A stretch of 64,000 bases of DNA from Shewanella baltica (GTDB taxonomy: Bacteria > Pseudomonadota > Gammaproteobacteria > Enterobacterales > Shewanellaceae): assembly GCF_900456975.1 (NCBI RefSeq), contig NZ_UGYM01000002.1:3906001-3970000 (forward strand), in the 5' to 3' direction. Every line of letters begins with the position of its first letter. The first letter of the stretch is position 1. A program made the position numbers and the translations under genes. This document shows positions 1 through 9,600 of this stretch, piece by piece. The notes under the pieces are model-generated. The model saw nothing but the letters and a program-made list of their open reading frames with translations. It had not been told where the DNA came from and made no database searches.

Positions 1-793
1 TAGAACCCGTTTTTCATTTCAGATAAGCTCCAGATAGGTTCTTCGTCCTTCCACCATACTAATGTTAGAAACTCATCATTATGGTAATGGAATGCGTGTT
101 CATGCACTACAGCACCACTTGCAAGGTCTTCTCTGCACCAAATATCACCATCTACAACTGTAGGCCCTAAATCGTTTCCTGTTTTGATCAAAGTGTATAT
201 TGCGGAACCTATTGGAACCCTTTGAGGAGGAAAAAACTCACCAGGAAGTTGAGGTGAATGATTAAAATAATTTCTAATCCCTTCTTTGTTGTAAGAGGCG
301 AAGAACGCCATATGGTGATTCATTGCGATAATCCGCCTCAGCGTTGCCATGAAACTTCCTGCGAACAAGCTTTTTACATATCTCACAGCATATCCGTACC
401 CGTAATAACAGGCTTGATCATAAAATGCGGAATTATGAGTTCAGAGGCGAAATCGTTGGCAATTTTTTCACTCGGTTTAACCTTATGTAGGCAGTTTTCA
501 CCTAAATCGCTTTTGGAACATAAATTCCCAATTTTTCCTCTGTCCTTGAACCAGTGGCCTAGCTCATGCCCAATAGAAAAATTCTGTCTTTCTATTGACG
601 ATGTTTCATTGACAGTAATAATCGCTTTACTATCAACACCTATGATTCTCGCCTCGCATCCACATAGTGGTTTTCTTTTAACGATAGCGTTTTTGTAAAA
701 AGCTATCCCTTCTAGATCAATATCTCTCGGGTCTGAAATACCAAGTTCATAATAAAGCTCAAAAACTTCATTTTGAATTTTTAGACTCGTCAT
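1..793 (-). pseudogene. ImmA/IrrE-family metallopeptidase, frameshifted, runs off the window
   Basis: The intact part (383-793, 136 aa) carries the zinc-protease motif HELGHW with a downstream Glu region typical of ImmA/IrrE proteases, which cleave phage or island repressors. The frame stops at 383-385. A sensible protein continues in another reverse frame from about 395 to the window edge (YAVRYVKSLFAGSF, later LVWWKDEEPIWSL), so a small indel near 385-400 splits the gene. Its start overlaps the stop of the 790-1059 gene in an ATGA arrangement, so the two form an operon. The end lies outside the window. The family call is firm; whether the break is biological or a sequencing error cannot be told here. 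Confidence 0.7.
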
Positions 794-1059
794 CCTACCT
801 GTAACTGCATACGCTGCGTGGCGAGCCAGAGAGCAACGTCTTTGGTCAACGCAAACTTACCGCGCCGATTTTCAATACTAAACACCGCAATAGGGAGCGT
901 TTTCTTATAAACCGCTTGCCGAAAAGCGCCCGATGACACATACCCCAATGCTTTGTGTAAGTTGCTGCCACCAATGACAGGCCCATATTGCACCATCAGT
1001 GATGCTTCCAGTTTTTCAGCAAGCTGGACGACATTCGGTAATGTGGTTTCAGTGATCAT
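790..1059 (-). CDS. Small DNA-binding-like protein, possibly PrtN-type regulator
   Basis: An 89-aa protein of unknown function. The middle (QYGPVIGGSNLHKALGY, then a basic stretch ending in LTKDVALWLATQR) is laid out like PrtN/AlpA-type small winged-helix regulators of phages and islands: an N-terminal helix, QYG, a target-recognition segment, then a terminal helix. Its last codon overlaps the start of the ImmA/IrrE-type gene by 4 bp, which suggests a regulator-protease pair controlling the element. Family membership is inferred by eye and uncertain. Confidence 0.45.
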   Translation of the reverse strand: MITETTLPNVVQLAEKLEASLMVQYGPVIGGSNLHKALGYVSSGAFRQAVYKKTLPIAVFSIENRRGKFALTKDVALWLATQRMQLQVG

Positions 1060-1213
1060 CAGAGTTTTGCGCTAACGGTTAGTGACAACTGTTTTAACCA
1101 TAGGACTAACCTAGTAAAACGTACATGAGTAAGGTTAAAACCATTTCGATCCTCACATTTGGGCTAAAATTACGTCATTATGCGTTACTAAGCGCTGTTA
1201 ATGCGTTTTTGCA
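1060..1213. promoter_or_regulatory. Divergent intergenic region
   Basis: This 154-bp gap lies between divergent genes (the PrtN-like gene leftward, the AT-hook protein rightward) and must hold both promoters. Short TTAG/CTAA and GGTTA/TAACC half-sites recur, as in operator regions, but no consensus can be assigned. Confidence 0.35.
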
Positions 1214-2185
1214 ATGGCCATTGAAAATTCGGGACGTCGAGGACGCCCGCCCAGAAATAGAGTTGAGATCTTACGTACTCGGGTATTAATGGAGAAGGTA
1301 TGTGCGTATGCAGGAATTGCCGTCAAAGGCTACCAGTGTGAGCGTTTATTTGAACCCGGAACCATCACGCGCAAAGACGACGGCACACGCATGCGTTCCT
1401 GTAAATGGGATCGTTATCTTCTCGGTACACACTCTCCATCACCGCAAACCTTGAGAAAGATTTATGGCCACATGAGTCCATCACAGGCAAAAGCCTTGCA
1501 AGTGTTTTATGAGCATCCCATGTGGGTCGCGCTGGCAGAAGGCCCACTCGATGCAGACTATTGGCAACGCTTTTACCAATCGCTTCCGCTTTCCATTCAA
1601 CAACTGATATTTAAACGCAATACCAGTGGTTCTCAGCCAAAATCATTGAAGATCATCAGAGACAGTACCGTGCAGGGGCTATTAAGAATATGGAACCATG
1701 ACGCCTTTGCCTGCCTTATCGCACTTTGTCGGGATAAGAGCATTACCGTTGATTTTCAAGCACAGCAAAGTCTGTCATTCGCCGTGCACAAATACGTTCA
1801 ATATCTGCTTATCAGTGATTTCAGCCATATCCCCATGTTGTTGTGGACGTACTTTGAGCAAGTGATTGTCGAAGACTCACGCTTATCAAAATGCGATTTG
1901 GATCTATGGCAAGGAGGGTTTGAGCAGACCTTTTGCTATGCGCAAGCCATGCTGAGTTTTCTACTAGCCGCAGAAGATTTAGGTATTGTCGGCAGTTTTA
2001 AAAGCCAACAGCTCTTTTTGTATTGGAAATTACAAGGGAATACTCAACTGATAAACCAAGAGTTAGCGCAGGCCTTCAATGACCCCCATTACGTGCTACC
2101 AGAGTCTAAGTCGGGGCTGAATTGGCTCATCGCAACGATGAACAAGCACCTAGCCAAACATCAACAAGTGAGCATAAGGCACTAA
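1214..2185 (+). CDS. Hypothetical island protein with N-terminal AT-hook-like motif
   Basis: A 323-aa protein I do not recognise. The N-terminus contains GRRGRPPRN, a good match to the AT-hook core RGRP that binds the minor groove, followed by a basic helical stretch. The rest is helical and rich in Leu, Gln and Trp, with no catalytic motif I can name. There is no signal peptide or membrane segment. It is transcribed away from the PrtN-like gene and ends 5 bp before the 22-bp repeat array at 2191. No strong Shine-Dalgarno sequence precedes the chosen ATG. An island regulatory or nucleoid-associated role is only a guess. Confidence 0.55.
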   Translation: MAIENSGRRGRPPRNRVEILRTRVLMEKVCAYAGIAVKGYQCERLFEPGTITRKDDGTRMRSCKWDRYLLGTHSPSPQTLRKIYGHMSPSQAKALQVFYEHPMWVALAEGPLDADYWQRFYQSLPLSIQQLIFKRNTSGSQPKSLKIIRDSTVQGLLRIWNHDAFACLIALCRDKSITVDFQAQQSLSFAVHKYVQYLLISDFSHIPMLLWTYFEQVIVEDSRLSKCDLDLWQGGFEQTFCYAQAMLSFLLAAEDLGIVGSFKSQQLFLYWKLQGNTQLINQELAQAFNDPHYVLPESKSGLNWLIATMNKHLAKHQQVSIRH

Positions 2186-2190
2186 GCAAG

Positions 2191-2373
2191 TGGCCAATCA
2201 TTAACGGAATGGTGGCCAACTTTTTTCGGAATGGTGGCCAAACAAAATCGGAAAACTGGTCAAAAAAGACGGAATATACACATGTATATTCCGCCCTAAC
2301 GCCACCACGATTCCGAAACAGGTTGGCCACCATTCCGAAAAAAGTTGGCCAGTGTTCCGCTGAAAACTGGCCA
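2191..2373. repeat. Inverted array of eight 22-bp repeats, MITE-like or solo transposon ends
   Basis: The left half holds four direct units of TGGCCA-N8-CGGAAT starting at 2191, 2213, 2235 and 2257 (the last is TGGTCA with N7), an exact 22-bp period. The right half holds the inverted form ATTCCG-N8-TGGCCA starting at 2288, 2310, 2332 and 2354, again with a 22-bp period. The unit at 2288 has lost its TGGCCA and that at 2354 reads GTTCCG. A near-palindrome at 2270-2293 joins the halves. The whole begins TG and ends CA. Such multiple terminal repeats are known as transposase-binding sites in IS21-family and Tn7-like elements. No transposase gene lies between them here. Confidence 0.7.
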
Positions 2374-2440
2374 CACTTCGCGAACCTACCTACGACTTAT
2401 CAGTACTTCAGAAAGGTTTGGATGTCCAGCCTCTTTCAAT

Positions 2441-2764
2441 TTAGCCGTACTTACCAATTAATATTGGCATAATGAATGCGAGTGCAGCGAGTATAGTTCC
2501 AACAATCAGCAGTGCTCGACATAAAGAGGCCGTTTTATCTAAATTTGCATCATTAAGTTCTTGATACTCTCTTTTTAGCAAGAACATAATCAATTTGTTT
2601 GAATTAGTTAGACTGTTATTGCGAACAAAACCAATTTTGCCTAATGTTTCCCACGTATCTGGATACTTGCTTTCTAACAGTGACGACATTTCTTTTAAGG
2701 AAATAAAATACCAAAAGGTTATAGGAAAGAGGCTTAGGATACTAATTGTCCAAAGAAATTTCAT
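2441..2764 (-). CDS. Two-TM membrane protein, probable immunity to the adjacent Rhs tip
   Basis: A 107-aa protein with hydrophobic segments at both ends (about residues 2-20 and 80-104) and a hydrophilic centre. The layout, and the segment KYPDTWETLGKIGF, recall UspB-like small membrane proteins. The ATG at 2762-2764 is chosen over an upstream TTG at 2777-2779 because GGAG lies 9 nt before it. The gene follows the stop of the orphan Rhs core/tip ORF (2781) within 20 bp. In Rhs loci the gene directly after a toxin tip normally encodes its immunity protein; a membrane immunity protein would suit a membrane-active tip. The function is inferred from position. Confidence 0.6.
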   Translation of the reverse strand: MKFLWTISILSLFPITFWYFISLKEMSSLLESKYPDTWETLGKIGFVRNNSLTNSNKLIMFLLKREYQELNDANLDKTASLCRALLIVGTILAALAFIMPILIGKYG

Positions 2765-2780
2765 TAAATGATGCTCCAAA

Positions 2781-3680
2781 TTAGTTTTCTAAAATGCGTG
2801 TTTCCACACCCGCGACTTTTGACTCAACACTTACGCCTGCTACAGGACCTGCATGGATTGTTACTCCAATAGAGGGCGTCCATTGAATAGTCACACCGCC
2901 TCCTAAACCATTCCCAGCCATGGCTGTGGTACTAGTGATAAGACCTTTAGCATTTGAATCAGGCTTTACTATTGTCAGATTACCAGTAACGCCAGCTGAA
3001 GCGCCATAAGCGGGTCCTGTCAATCCACCGTCTAACTTAACACCTTCCCCTTGTAGAGTCTGGGAGTCTACTTCTGCTGATATTGTAGCGCCTAGCCCCA
3101 AACCAGCTGAACCGCTGGCAGAAACTGACATACGACTGCCTATTTCATTAGAAACAGCCTCTGCAACATTTCCAGTAGAATCAATTGCGCTTTGACCTTG
3201 TTCTGTGGCCTGACTTGCACTATCAAAACCAAACATATTAGCAATTGTCTCACCCTCTTTCACAAATGCATCTATGGGATTTTGACCATCAGGATCAGTA
3301 TATTTATAGGGATTATTATTCCCATAAGCATACCGATTAAACGAATGCACATCCCTGAATCCAATAGGGTCATTCGAATAAAAACGACCTATGAGTGGAT
3401 CATAGTATCGTGCCTGCATATAAGTCAGACCTAAGTCTTTATCTTGCAGATGGCCCGTGTAGCCAATTCCTTCCTTATCACCGCCCATGCGCTTGCCGAA
3501 GGGCTCGTAGTGGCTGCGGCTGATGATATTGCCTGCACTATCCGACTCGGCAATTACTGAACCCAGCATGTCTGTGTGCTGGTAGCGTACCGTGGCCGCA
3601 GAGGACGACAAGGCGATGAGTGCCGTTGCCAGCAGTATTAGCCGCATCATAAACTTCATGCTGATTGTTCTGATATCCAT
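2781..3680 (-). CDS. Orphan Rhs core with Gly-rich C-terminal tip
   Basis: A 299-aa protein starting MDIRTISMKF with a signal-like hydrophobic stretch (about residues 10-29). The Rhs-associated core follows (YQHTDMLGSVIAES, GYTGHLQD, RYYDPLIGRFYSNDP) and ends at DPDG (residues 129-132). The 167-residue tip after DPDG is rich in Gly, Ala, Ser and Val with alternating small and hydrophobic residues, has no Cys or His catalytic cluster, and could be membrane-active. The start at 3680 matches the paralogue at 5835 and lies 2 nt after the stop of the preceding fragment. A longer in-frame start at 3716 exists but runs into that fragment. This is the displaced second tip of the locus. Confidence 0.75.
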   Translation of the reverse strand: MDIRTISMKFMMRLILLATALIALSSSAATVRYQHTDMLGSVIAESDSAGNIISRSHYEPFGKRMGGDKEGIGYTGHLQDKDLGLTYMQARYYDPLIGRFYSNDPIGFRDVHSFNRYAYGNNNPYKYTDPDGQNPIDAFVKEGETIANMFGFDSASQATEQGQSAIDSTGNVAEAVSNEIGSRMSVSASGSAGLGLGATISAEVDSQTLQGEGVKLDGGLTGPAYGASAGVTGNLTIVKPDSNAKGLITSTTAMAGNGLGGGVTIQWTPSIGVTIHAGPVAGVSVESKVAGVETRILEN

Positions 3681-4448
3681 GATTACATCTCCATCCCGGC
3701 GCCGGTGCCACTGCAACTGGCCTCTTTGGTCGTTTGCCCGCCTGCACCCGTGCAGGTCAGTGACACTGAATACAGGGTACCGTCCGCCGCCAGGCTGATG
3801 CCTGGGTTGCTGGTACCCGTCAGGAGAATCGTGCCTTTATTGGCGCCATTCAGGCTCTTGTTCACCAGCCCACTGCAGCTGCTGGCATAGCTGCTGCTCC
3901 AGGACAAGACGTGCCGGCTGCTGCCATTGGTCACTTGGGTGCAGATCATCTTGGGCGGACACTCGCCACCGCTTGACAGGGTCGTCAGGCTCAAGTTGAC
4001 CTGAGGCAGAGGAGCGGTTGTCGGCGGAGGCATAGGCGGGGGCGTGCCACCGTAGACTTCAGCCACCAGGGTCTTGCCCAGGTAGATGCTGTCGGTTTGG
4101 CTGCCATCGGCGTCCCGGCGGTGCAACAGTTGACCGCCCTGGCTGTAGACACTGTAACTGTTGGTGCCATTCTCCGTCTTGCGCACCCTGCGGTTGTGGC
4201 CGTCATAGACATAGGCTATGCCCTTGGCAGCAGTCAGCTGCTGACCGAGGTTATAGGCAAGACTATAACGGCCGTTATGGGTCACATTGCCGCGGCTATC
4301 GTACTGATAACCATAGGCGTAGGCGCCGCTGAGGTTGTTGAGACGGTTGAGGCCGTTGTAGTGGTAACCTATGTTGGAGCCGTTAAGGTTGCGACTCATG
4401 ATATTACCCAGACCATCATAGCTGTAGTCACCCGTGCCCCAGCGGCCA
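3290..4448. repeat. Duplicated Rhs segment, copy 1
   Basis: About 1.15 kb nearly identical to copy 2 at 5445-6603, with a constant offset of 2155 bp. Identity stops abruptly at 4448/6603 and fades toward the DPDG codons (3285-3296/5440-5451), beyond which the two tips are unrelated. This direct repeat would permit recombination that exchanges the tip and immunity genes. Confidence 0.85.
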
Positions 4449-4468
4449 ATCAATGACTCCGACCCCAT
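3683..4468 (-). pseudogene. 5'-truncated Rhs fragment (duplicated YD-repeat end plus Ig-like linker)
   Basis: From residue 8 onward (GRWGTGDYSYDGLGN) this 261-aa ORF is nearly identical to the C-terminal end of the large Rhs protein at 5838-10118, offset 2155 bp. The first residues, MGSESLI, come from the junction. It lacks a signal peptide and most YD repeats. Its ATG (4466-4468) is 3 nt from the stop of the upstream immunity gene, so it could be translated by coupling, and it is followed after 2 nt by the orphan core/tip. It is probably a homology arm for swapping tips rather than a functional protein. Confidence 0.75.
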
Positions 4469-4471
4469 TGG

Positions 4472-4954
4472 TCAAATTCTCTTTTTGCTACACTGCTCAA
4501 ATAATATTTCTGGCGTATATCCTAAACTGCTAAAGTCTGACCTAATAGAAACTGCACCAGGAGCTGGGGCAGTTGATATAATGATCTCTCTTTTATTCTT
4601 ACCAAGTAAGATAAGCCCGCACTCAGCAACTACATCATCCTCTTCATTTACTAGAACATCTAAAGATGAAATATCTATTGGCTCAATAGCTGTATATGTA
4701 AGTACATCTTTATTGTATTCAATTGGTTTAAAATCCACCCTTAAATACCCATATTCCTTCCATCCTGTAGAGCTCGCAACTTCTGATGAGAAGCTGAGGG
4801 TTTTATCAAGACCTTCAAAATAAATGTTAAACATCCAAGTACAAGACAAGTTCTGTGATGTTGGGACGCTATACCCAATAACTCTATTATTCAAAAGTGT
4901 ATGCTTTATAACGTCCAGTGAAACATCACCAGTACTAAATTTTAAGTATTTCAT
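4472..4954 (-). CDS. Probable immunity protein for the primary Rhs tip
   Basis: A 160-aa soluble protein, mostly beta-type, without signal peptide or membrane segment. I do not recognise the family. It starts 2 nt after the stop of the core/tip ORF at 4957, the standard place for a cognate immunity gene in Rhs and Cdi loci. The base composition is AT-rich compared with the GC-rich duplicated Rhs segment on either side, as expected for a tip/immunity pair acquired as a cassette. The stop is followed 3 nt later by the start of the truncated Rhs copy. Confidence 0.65.
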   Translation of the reverse strand: MKYLKFSTGDVSLDVIKHTLLNNRVIGYSVPTSQNLSCTWMFNIYFEGLDKTLSFSSEVASSTGWKEYGYLRVDFKPIEYNKDVLTYTAIEPIDISSLDVLVNEEDDVVAECGLILLGKNKREIIISTAPAPGAVSIRSDFSSLGYTPEILFEQCSKKRI

Positions 4955-4956
4955 GA

Positions 4957-5835
4957 CTAGTCCTGCTCTTTTGGTGGGTAGTGCAGTGTTTCATGTGGCT
5001 TGTCACCATTAGCGGGTATGTCAATACTCGAGCCTCCACTAGTATTTTCCGGTCTTCCAAAGATCCCATTTTCACCTATCTGACTTCCTGGAGGTGCTGA
5101 ATCTCCCGGTCCAGCAGGACGAGTCCCACCGGTCAAAGTTCCAAGATCTTGTTCATAATCCCCTGTCCCACCATTTTCTGGAGTGAGAACACCTGATGTG
5201 TGTTTGTTGCCACTTTTATTAGGGCCAGCCCTGTGATCACTTTGATCGCCAACTAAGCCTTTTGGTATCTCTGGAACACCAGATGGCAGATCACTTGCCG
5301 CTTGGGCAACTATAACAGCAATTTGAACAGCAGCCCCAAGGGGCCCTCTGACTATTGCTCCTCCAGCCTTACCCGTAGCAGCTTGGTGCTGAGATATTGA
5401 CACACCTTGGGGTCGATTCAGATAACTTTCCGCAGCCTTCCCATCCGGATCTACATACTTATAGGGATTATTGTTGGCATACGCATACCGGTTAAAACTA
5501 TGCACATCCCTAAATGCTAAAGGATCATTCGAATAAAACCGACCTATCAGCGGATCATAGTAGCGCTGCTGCATATAGGTCAGCCCCAGATCTTCATCCT
5601 GCAGGTGACCCGTGTAGCCTATGCCGGGTTTGTCGCCGCCCATGCGCTTGCCGAAGGGCTCGTAGTGGCTGCGGCTGATGATATTGCCTGCACTATCCGA
5701 CTCGGCAATTACTGAACCCAGCATGTCTGTGTGCTGGTAGCGTACCGTGGCCGCAGAGGACGACAAGGCGATGAGTGCCGTTGCCAGCAGTATTAGCCGC
5801 ATCATAAACTTCATGCTGATTGTTCTGATATCCAT
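4957..5835 (-). CDS. Rhs core with C-terminal toxin tip (primary)
   Basis: A 292-aa protein with a signal-like N-terminus (LILLATALIALSSSAA, residues 14-29), then the Rhs core to DPDG (residues 129-132) and a 160-residue variable tip. The tip has a hydrophobic helix (AAVQIAVIVAQAA) and a Gly/Pro-rich end containing LTPENGGTGDYEQDL and IDIPANGDKPHETLHY, which may hold an active-site His. I cannot assign a toxin family. The ATG lies 2 nt after the stop of the 1426-aa Rhs protein, so the two are translationally coupled. It is unusual that the core is encoded apart from the YD-repeat shell with its own export signal. Confidence 0.75.
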   Translation of the reverse strand: MDIRTISMKFMMRLILLATALIALSSSAATVRYQHTDMLGSVIAESDSAGNIISRSHYEPFGKRMGGDKPGIGYTGHLQDEDLGLTYMQQRYYDPLIGRFYSNDPLAFRDVHSFNRYAYANNNPYKYVDPDGKAAESYLNRPQGVSISQHQAATGKAGGAIVRGPLGAAVQIAVIVAQAASDLPSGVPEIPKGLVGDQSDHRAGPNKSGNKHTSGVLTPENGGTGDYEQDLGTLTGGTRPAGPGDSAPPGSQIGENGIFGRPENTSGGSSIDIPANGDKPHETLHYPPKEQD

Positions 5836-6603
5836 GATTACATCTCCATCCCGGTGCCGGTGCCACTGGCACTGGCCTGTTTGGTCGTTTGCCCGCCTGC
5901 ACCCGTGCAGGTCAGAGACACTGAATACAGGGTGCCGTCAGCCGCCAGGCTGATACCAAAATTGCTGGTGCCCGTCAGGAGAATCGTGCCTTTATTGACG
6001 CCATTCAGGCTCTTGTTCACCAGCCCACTGCAGCTGTCGGCATAGCTGCTGCTCCAGGACAAGACGTGCCGGCTGCTGCCATTGGTCACTTGGGCACAGG
6101 TCGTCTTGGGCGGACACTCGTCACCGCTTGACAGGGTCTTCAGGCTCAGGTTGACCTGAGGCAGAGGATCGCTTGTCGGCGGAGGCAGAGGCGGGGGCGT
6201 GCCACCGTAGACTTCAGCCACCAGGGTCTTGCCCAGGTAGATGCTGTCGGTTTGGCTGCCATCGGCGTCCCGGCGGTGCAACAGCTGACCGCCTTGGCTG
6301 TAGACACTGTAACTGTTGGTGCCATTCTCCGTCTTGCGCACCCGGCGATTGTGGCCATCGTAGACATAGGCTATGCCCTTGGCCGCGGTCAGCTGCTGAC
6401 CGAGGTTATAGGCAAGGCTGTAACGACCGTTATGGGTCACATTGCCGCGGGCATCGTACTGATAACCATAGGCGTAGGCGCCGCTGAGGTTGTTGAGACG
6501 GTTGAGGCCGTTGTAGTGGTAACCTATGTTGGAGCCGTTAAGGTTGCGACTCATGATATTACCCAGACCATCATAGCTGTAGTCACCCGTGCCCCAGCGG
6601 CCA
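5445..6603. repeat. Duplicated Rhs segment, copy 2
   Basis: This is the partner of the direct repeat at 3290-4448. It covers the last YD repeats, the Pro-rich linker, the Ig-like segment, the stop/start junction and the Rhs core of the primary locus. Confidence 0.85.
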
Positions 6604-9600
6604 TCGGCGCTGAGCAAGCGGTCGACGCCATCATAGCTGAGGTTGTCGATGTCGTTGCTGCGGTCCACCCAGTCGATCAGGCTTTCCAGATTGTCATTGG
6701 CATCATAGCCGGGATCCAGCTTGTTCCTGAGTACGCCACTCTTGCTGTCGGTGATTGCATCTATTCGACCCGTAGTATCCAGTGCGACCTTGCGCACTAT
6801 GCCATTGCCATAGGTAAACTGCTTAATTTGACCGTTAGGATGATAACTCACGCCTGTTGCATAACTGCCAACTTTAGTGGGCTGCCCTAAAGCATTCGGT
6901 GCAAAATCAATCACTGCGCCTGAAGGATATTTCAGTGAACTTAAGTCACCAAGACTGTTGTACTCCCAATCTAAGACAAAATTACGCCCATCCAGCGACA
7001 GAGTTTCCTTGTCTATGACATTTTGGCTGTTGTACAGGTAGCTCCAACTCACTGGCCCTGCAAGCAAAGATATTAAATTGCCATTGGCGTCATAACTGTA
7101 GGTTTTATCAGGGGTGCTGTCGGGGAAGTTCTCGCTGCGCAGCTGCCCCAGATTGTCATAAGCTAACAAGGTTTTATGAATGGCAGGTACTGCGCCCGCA
7201 TCACAGCTTGTAGTAGAACCAATGGTACCTTGAGCTCGCCATATCTGTTGACGTTGACCATTATAGCCAAATGCGGCAATTCCTGTTTCAGGGCGTACCT
7301 GTTTACACAATTGTTGATAAGCATCATAGAGACGCGTTTCAGTGACATTACCTTGACGAATACTGGTAACTTGGTCAAAAAGGTTATACTCAATCGTAAT
7401 GTCATCACTATCAGGTGCTTCGATTAACGTCGGCTTATCAAAGGAAGGTTCCCCATAAGCGAGATAAGTTGTAGTTGTTGTATTATTCTCACCATCAGTT
7501 ACAGCAACTTTGTTACCTGCTAGGTATTCATAACTGCTGACACTACCATCACTAGTTCGAGTCTGATTAACAATACGACCCAGCACATCATATTCGGTCT
7601 CCATACCTATACGATTACTTGCATCAGAACTTGGAAAACTCGATAGCGACTGACGGTTTTCATGGTCATATGCCATGGTTTGATATCGAACTGTCGATGC
7701 GTTAGCTGAATCACGTTCACGGGTAAAGATAGGTCGCAATAAACCATCATGATAAATACGTTTTTCGTAATTACCTTGCGAAATTGTTTTCCGCAAACTT
7801 CCAACAGAAATACCACTACCAGCAATACCATCATCGTTCGTACTTACTGCCGAATAACTTATAATCTTATCCACCCATTTAGGATCAGCATAATCAATTT
7901 TAGTTAACCAACCTACAGGGTTATAATTATATGATGTTTTATTACCATTAAAGTCCGTAATACTTTGAACAGTACCATCACTGTTCATTATTTGAAGTGC
8001 AATAATGGTGTTCGAAGTACTGCCATTGGCTGTATTACAACCATCTGTTTGCGCGCAAGGTAAAGTTATTTTCTGAGGTTTACCTCGATAGTAATTCTCA
8101 AATTTCTCATAACGGCTAGAGCCATTATATGTCGATTGCCATAGCTCACCTTTAGTGTCATAAGAATAGGTAACGAGTAGACTGCCAAACACTTTTTGTT
8201 GATATGGCTTACCAAGTGTTGAATGATAGCTCAACTCTTGGTAAGCGCTGCCATACGCATCCGTATTCGAGAGATATTTTGCAGTTGGCAAATTTATCGC
8301 CCATTTAGTGGTATCGTGGAGGAAGGTGGTTTTTCGGTATAATTGGTAACTATTAACGCTATTGTAGAAATGCTCTTTTTGAGGCACCTCGTATGCATTA
8401 AAATCACTATAATCAGTAATGTACCAGTCCGAATTCTCGATAATTTTTGATTGTATTTGTCTTAATGGATAAATCTGCGCATCCACGTTTGACATGGTAA
8501 TGTCCGTATAAACGCCGTTATCACCTCGGGCTGTACCTTTAGAAAACTTATTGATTTTCCTACTTAACAGAGACAATTCTTTTGAGTAAACCTCCTCGCC
8601 GACAATTTGCCCTTCCGTATAATCAAAACGCTTGCTGATATAATACTTAGTGAAAGAACCATCAGGTGAAATTAGCTTTAATACGCGTAAATCGAAGCGC
8701 TCAAATCCTAAGTCAGATGGGACAGCGGCACATTCAGCAATTGACGAACATAGTGTGACTTTCTCATTATCTAAAAGCGCACCTGTATTCATTCGCGCAG
8801 CAGAAGTACTACCAGTGAATCCGGTACTTACCCAATGCATTCCATCGTTACTATACTGATAATGCCATGTACTGTTTTCAAGCCCTGGCCCTGAGATGGA
8901 TTTAGCTGTAACAGCAATACTGCCTCGACACGCATTGACATTATAAACAGTACTAGTGCCATTGATTGCCGCAGGCATATCGGTAGCGCCATGGATAACA
9001 AGCCCGACGTCGAGGGTTAAATTTGCACCATTCGGATGTTTGACTGTTAACTGAGAATTAGTGGGGAGCGTTGTAATGTAGTAACAATCGCGATTATAGT
9101 TCACATAATTACTTGTTGGAATTAAAACCCGAGGAGTGTATTCTGAAAACTCGGGAAAAGAATACTGCCAGTATGTGTTGTCTGGCAGTGTTACTCTGTT
9201 TAAATTATTGCTTGAATAGGTGTATGTCCACGTCTTATTCGTAGTACTCACTGAAATGACACGCTTAGATGAGTCGTACTGAAAAGTCATAATAGATTCT
9301 GATGCGCCGCCAACTGGCTTAAAATTCACGTTGACGAGTTTCTGATTATCATATGTGTAAGTGACTTTGTTCCCAGCTAAATCGGTAACGGAACTGACTG
9401 AATAGACGACTTTACCACGTCCCGCGGCCTTAAAGTTCTTCACAGCAGAAAACCCAGCAATATTTGACTTATCCTTTAGCTCATATTTCAATCCACTAGG
9501 GGCTTCGACATAAAAATATTCATTGCCCGAAATATCAGTTTTACAGCTAACAAGATAGCTTTCATTGACAATGTAGTTCGCTCTTGAATTGTTGTAGCGA

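Noticed and set aside
2122..2472. A 116-aa plus-strand ORF across the 22-bp repeats
   Set aside because: It overlaps the end of the 1214-2185 gene and reads through the repeat array; no ribosome site or protein-like composition.
2781..3716. Start of the orphan Rhs core at 3716
   Set aside because: The extra residues are shifted-frame sequence of the preceding fragment; the paralogue starts at the ATG equivalent to 3680.
6252..6890. A 212-aa plus-strand ORF antisense to rhs, repeated as a 119-aa ORF at 4097-4456
   Set aside because: The low-complexity Val/Ile/Ala translation is a shadow of the YD-repeat codons on the other strand; no ribosome site.
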